Below are positions 62,269 through 64,000 of a stretch of 64,000 bases of DNA, one piece after another; position 1 is the stretch's first letter; each line of letters starts with the position of its first letter. The position numbers and the translations under genes were made by a program. The DNA comes from Litorimonas sp046250185. Lineage in GTDB: Bacteria; Pseudomonadota; Alphaproteobacteria; Caulobacterales; Maricaulaceae. The notes under the pieces are model-generated. The model worked only from the letters and a program-made list of their open reading frames with translations. It was not told the DNA's origin and did not search any database. The stretch lies in the NCBI RefSeq assembly GCF_046250185.1, contig NZ_CP176469.1; one strand, written 5' to 3'.

Positions 62269-62738
62269 TCGGGCCAATCCTTAAATCACACCGCGCAAAA
62301 ATTCTGCTTCTAAACAGAGATTTCGTGCATTGGCTTAGCCCGCTGGATGATGACGGCCTCGACATATTGCTGGGGCATTGCAGTTATCAAAAGCAGATCG
62401 ATAATGCCTCGGGAGTTTTGCTCGGTTACGGCCATGATGTGGATTACGACCATAAAAACCTGCAATGGCTACGCCCGCGATTTGACCGATTTTATTATAT
62501 TGATCGCATTATCATCGACATAGCCGCACACGGGAAAGGTCTGGCATCGCAACTCTACGCGGATTTCGAACAAGAGGCCCGCGCTCGTGATTTGCCACGA
62601 CTAGTGTGTGAGGTGAACACAAAGCCAAACAATTCGCGCTCGCACGCTTTTCACCTCAGACAGGGTTTCGAAGCTATAGGTGATGTGGACTACCCTGACG
62701 CGGGCGCGACTTTGCGGTATTATGAAAAGCGACTTTGA
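62265..62738 (+). CDS. GNAT-family N-acetyltransferase
   Basis: A 157-residue acetyltransferase with the GNAT core; the acetyl-CoA loop is seen as AAHGKGLASQLYADFEQEA (short form HGKGLASQLY), and a CEVNTKPNNSRSHAFHLRQGF stretch ends the fold. The acceptor is unknown. The ATG overlaps the upstream stop (ATGA). A tRNA gene follows about 110 bases on. Confidence 0.85.
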   Translation: MIGPILKSHRAKILLLNRDFVHWLSPLDDDGLDILLGHCSYQKQIDNASGVLLGYGHDVDYDHKNLQWLRPRFDRFYYIDRIIIDIAAHGKGLASQLYADFEQEARARDLPRLVCEVNTKPNNSRSHAFHLRQGFEAIGDVDYPDAGATLRYYEKRL

Positions 62739-62776
62739 GCCGAAAAACTTTTGTCAGATTTAACCATAGAAAACAC

Positions 62777-62805
62777 TTGCAGGGCGCGGGCGAATACGCT
62801 TTAAG
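62777..62805 (+). promoter_or_regulatory. Probable tRNA-Arg promoter
   Basis: TTGCAG (62777-62782), a 17-base spacer and TTTAAG (62800-62805). RNA would start at about 62812, 37 bases before the tRNA. A palindrome TTGCGC-AATA-GCGCAA lies between start and tRNA and may form the leader stem removed by RNase P. Confidence 0.5.
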
Positions 62806-62848
62806 GCGGCTTCGCGAATGCGAACATGTTTGCGCAATAGCGCAACTG

Positions 62849-62925
62849 GCACCGGTAGCTCAGCTGGATAGAGTACCTGACTACGAATCAGGGGGTCGGG
62901 GGTTCGAATCCTCCCCGGTGCGCCA
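62849..62925 (+). tRNA. tRNA-Arg (anticodon ACG)
   Basis: A 77-base cloverleaf. The acceptor stem GCACCGG/CCGGTGC is exact, with D-arm AGCTCAGCTGGATAGAGT and anticodon stem CCTGA/TCAGG around the loop CTACGAA (anticodon ACG). The variable loop is short and the T-arm is GGGGG-TTCGAATCC-type. The CCA end is encoded. The A34 is expected to become inosine through TadA so that it reads CGU, CGC and CGA codons. Confidence 0.97.
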
Positions 62926-63003
62926 TTATTTTCCTGTAAATACCCCAAAAGCCTTTATTTTTCCGAAATAGACTAACTCAGTGTCTCTGCTAAACTCATT
63001 ATT

Positions 63004-63034
63004 GAGCTACTTTTTGTGCTACAAAATGAGCTAC
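63004..63034 (+). repeat. Three 12-bp-spaced GNGCTAC direct repeats after tRNA-Arg
   Basis: GAGCTAC (63004), GTGCTAC (63016) and GAGCTAC (63028) recur every 12 bases in the non-coding stretch 80 bases past the tRNA. Evenly spaced repeats next to a tRNA 3' end can be integrase arm sites, a relic of an old integration, or simply chance. No duplicated tRNA end (attR) is found within the window. Confidence 0.45.
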
Positions 63035-63084
63035 AACGGAGCGCAGTTTAGGATTCGAGCCTTGATTTGTTAAGTTAGTGTTTA

Positions 63085-63107
63085 GGGGAGGGGTCTCCCG
63101 CCCCTTT
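63085..63107 (+). terminator. Possible weak terminator after tRNA-Arg
   Basis: A GC-rich hairpin (GGGG, then AGGGG with CCCGCCCC) followed by only three T. It is 160 bases past the tRNA and is the only terminator-like feature there. Confidence 0.4.
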
Positions 63108-63148
63108 GTCATAGTCGCCCATGTTGCGTATTTGCGCAGCGTAGAAAG

Positions 63149-63397
63149 TTATTTAGCTAGCAGAGCGATTGCGTCCGGAAGCGCATACTGAGCTTTGGCG
63201 GAATAGTCATGCGTTTGAATTTGAGCCGATGAATATGCATTGATGTCGAGAAAAGACTTTGATGGCGATGGGGAGTTTACGCTCGCAAAATATACGCCCA
63301 AACCACTGAAACTATGTTTTGAAAGCGCATGAAATATAACTCGTCTGATGGAAGGCCCTGCGAATTTAAATGATATATTGATTGCCCTGAATAGCAA
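63149..63397 (-). CDS. Doubtful short ORF (82 codons)
   Basis: A minus-strand frame from a TTG start to TAA in the 0.65-kb gap between tRNA-Arg and galU. It has no ribosome site, no ATG start, no membrane segment and no recognised motif; its amino-acid makeup (S, A, F-rich) is ordinary. It could be the tail of a decayed gene, but an in-frame stop lies just upstream. It is listed only so that the gap is accounted for. The rest of the gap (62926-63140 and 63400-63570) shows nothing beyond the repeats and hairpin listed separately. Confidence 0.15.
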   Translation of the reverse strand: MLFRAINISFKFAGPSIRRVIFHALSKHSFSGLGVYFASVNSPSPSKSFLDINAYSSAQIQTHDYSAKAQYALPDAIALLAK

Positions 63398-63589
63398 CTT
63401 TGTTGAGGGTGGCGACTATCTGGATTGGGCCTGCAAAGACGTCATACACGTAATCGCTTGGATTGCACGATCAATTAACTCCTCGCGTGTATATGACTCG
63501 TAAATTTGTTGCGTCGCTATGGGTCAGGATATTGAAGAGGCTGATCTCGCTGCGGCTTGCGCCATAAGGATATGAAAGAAGCGATTGCC

Positions 63590-64000
63590 ATGAAACCTGT
63601 CCGAATTGCCGTTTTGCCTGTGGCCGGCTTTGGCACGCGAGTCTTGCCTGCTACGAAAACCATACCGAAAGAAATGCTGCCGGTCGTCGATCAACCTGCG
63701 CTGCAATATGTTGTAGACGAAGCGGTCGAGGCTGGGATTGAGCATTTCGTCTTTGTGACGGGGCGTCAGAAAAGCGCGATTGAAGATTATTTCGACAGTG
63801 CTTACGAGTTGGAAGACTCGCTGCAGCGCAAAGGCAAATCAGACATTCTTAATGCAATGAAGGCCAAGCAGCCGCGCGAAGGCTCTATGAGTTTTGTCCG
63901 CCAGCAAGCCGCCAAAGGTCTTGGTCATGCCGTGTGGTGCGCGCGAGATATTGTTGGTAATGAACCTTTCGCTGTTCTGCTGCCAGACGTCTTGGTGCAA
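63590..64000 (+). CDS. galU: UTP--glucose-1-phosphate uridylyltransferase (partial, runs off the right edge)
   Basis: The first 137 residues of GalU, which makes UDP-glucose for envelope polysaccharides and glucans. The nucleotidyltransferase motif VLPVAGFGTRVLPATKTIPKEMLP (quoted in part: GFGTRVLPATK) and the FVTGRQKSAIEDYFD segment are clear. ATG 63590 gives the family start MKPVRIAVLP; an in-frame ATG at 63572 would add six residues and has AAGGA almost touching it. The gene continues beyond the window. No other sugar-nucleotide gene is seen before it. Confidence 0.93.
   Translation, partial: MKPVRIAVLPVAGFGTRVLPATKTIPKEMLPVVDQPALQYVVDEAVEAGIEHFVFVTGRQKSAIEDYFDSAYELEDSLQRKGKSDILNAMKAKQPREGSMSFVRQQAAKGLGHAVWCARDIVGNEPFAVLLPDVLVQ

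Noticed and set aside
62735..62971. Plus-strand frame, and a minus-strand frame at 62760-62948, across the tRNA gene
   Set aside because: Both are read through tRNA-Arg; their peptides are the well-known false translations of a tRNA (VAQLDR... and GRIRTPDP...).
1..64000. CRISPR array, insertion sequences, prophage, restriction-modification or toxin-antitoxin genes
   Set aside because: No repeat-spacer arrays, transposases or paired inverted repeats of element size are seen; XerC is housekeeping and the DUF2161 protein has no partner gene.

Overview
The window is ordinary-looking chromosome from an alphaproteobacterium. The gene families and neighbourhoods (gap-pgk-aldolase run, zapA/6S RNA/fau, greA-carB, ELM1-like protein, UrcA-family protein, alphaproteobacterial-type DnaG and long RpoD) suggest a marine, stalked-type lineage such as Maricaulales/Hyphomonadales. 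That placement is inference; there is no 16S gene here. Coding density is high, genes are short-spaced with many ATGA or one-base overlaps, and base composition is even except for one AT-rich gene at 51.1-52.0 kb. I see no CRISPR array, insertion sequence, prophage or plasmid function.

Layout. 1-7.4 kb: a CPBP-type membrane protease (running off the left edge), then gltD, a GFA-domain gene and gltB (ammonia assimilation), closed by a strong terminator. 7.4-10.8 kb (minus): Old Yellow Enzyme, XerC, thiolase. 10.9-15.7 kb (plus): methylcrotonyl-CoA carboxylase beta and alpha and isovaleryl-CoA dehydrogenase, i.e. leucine degradation, divergent from the thiolase. 15.7-20.9 kb (minus): glmS, class I aldolase, pgk, gap. 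21.0-23.4 kb (plus): DUF4164-like coiled coil, zapA, 6S RNA, fau, YmdB-type phosphoesterase. 23.4-31.8 kb: DUF421, YebC, a membrane-anchored glutamate-synthase-like flavoprotein, SRPBCC, a very proline-rich TonB-like protein, DMT exporter, aminotransferase and Dps. 31.8-38.1 kb (minus): hybrid histidine kinase, a candidate small RNA, LysR, trxB, ELM1-like, greA. 38.3-45.5 kb: a leader ORF coupled to an UrcA-family gene, then carB and carA separated by two opposite-strand genes (M48 protease, NAD-dependent reductase).

45.8-51.1 kb (plus) is a macromolecular-synthesis block: YqeY, a STAS-like protein, dnaG and rpoD. 51.1-58.2 kb (minus) holds an AT-rich membrane hypothetical, a Ca/Na antiporter, a DUF4349 lipoprotein, an M16 protease lipoprotein, two small membrane proteins and a single-domain asparaginase. 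58.3-64 kb: panD, a DUF2161 nuclease-fold protein, gamma-glutamyltransferase, P1 peptidase, GNAT, tRNA-Arg(ACG), a gene-poor 0.65 kb stretch, and the start of galU.

The most interesting non-protein signal is a compact minus-strand small RNA candidate (34386-34500). It has a sigma-70-like promoter, two tandem hairpins that each present a C-rich anti-Shine-Dalgarno loop, and a textbook terminator. The second is the urcA leader: a hairpin that hides a ribosome-binding site, followed by a 28-codon ORF whose stop overlaps the urcA start. Both are read directly from sequence; their functions are inference.
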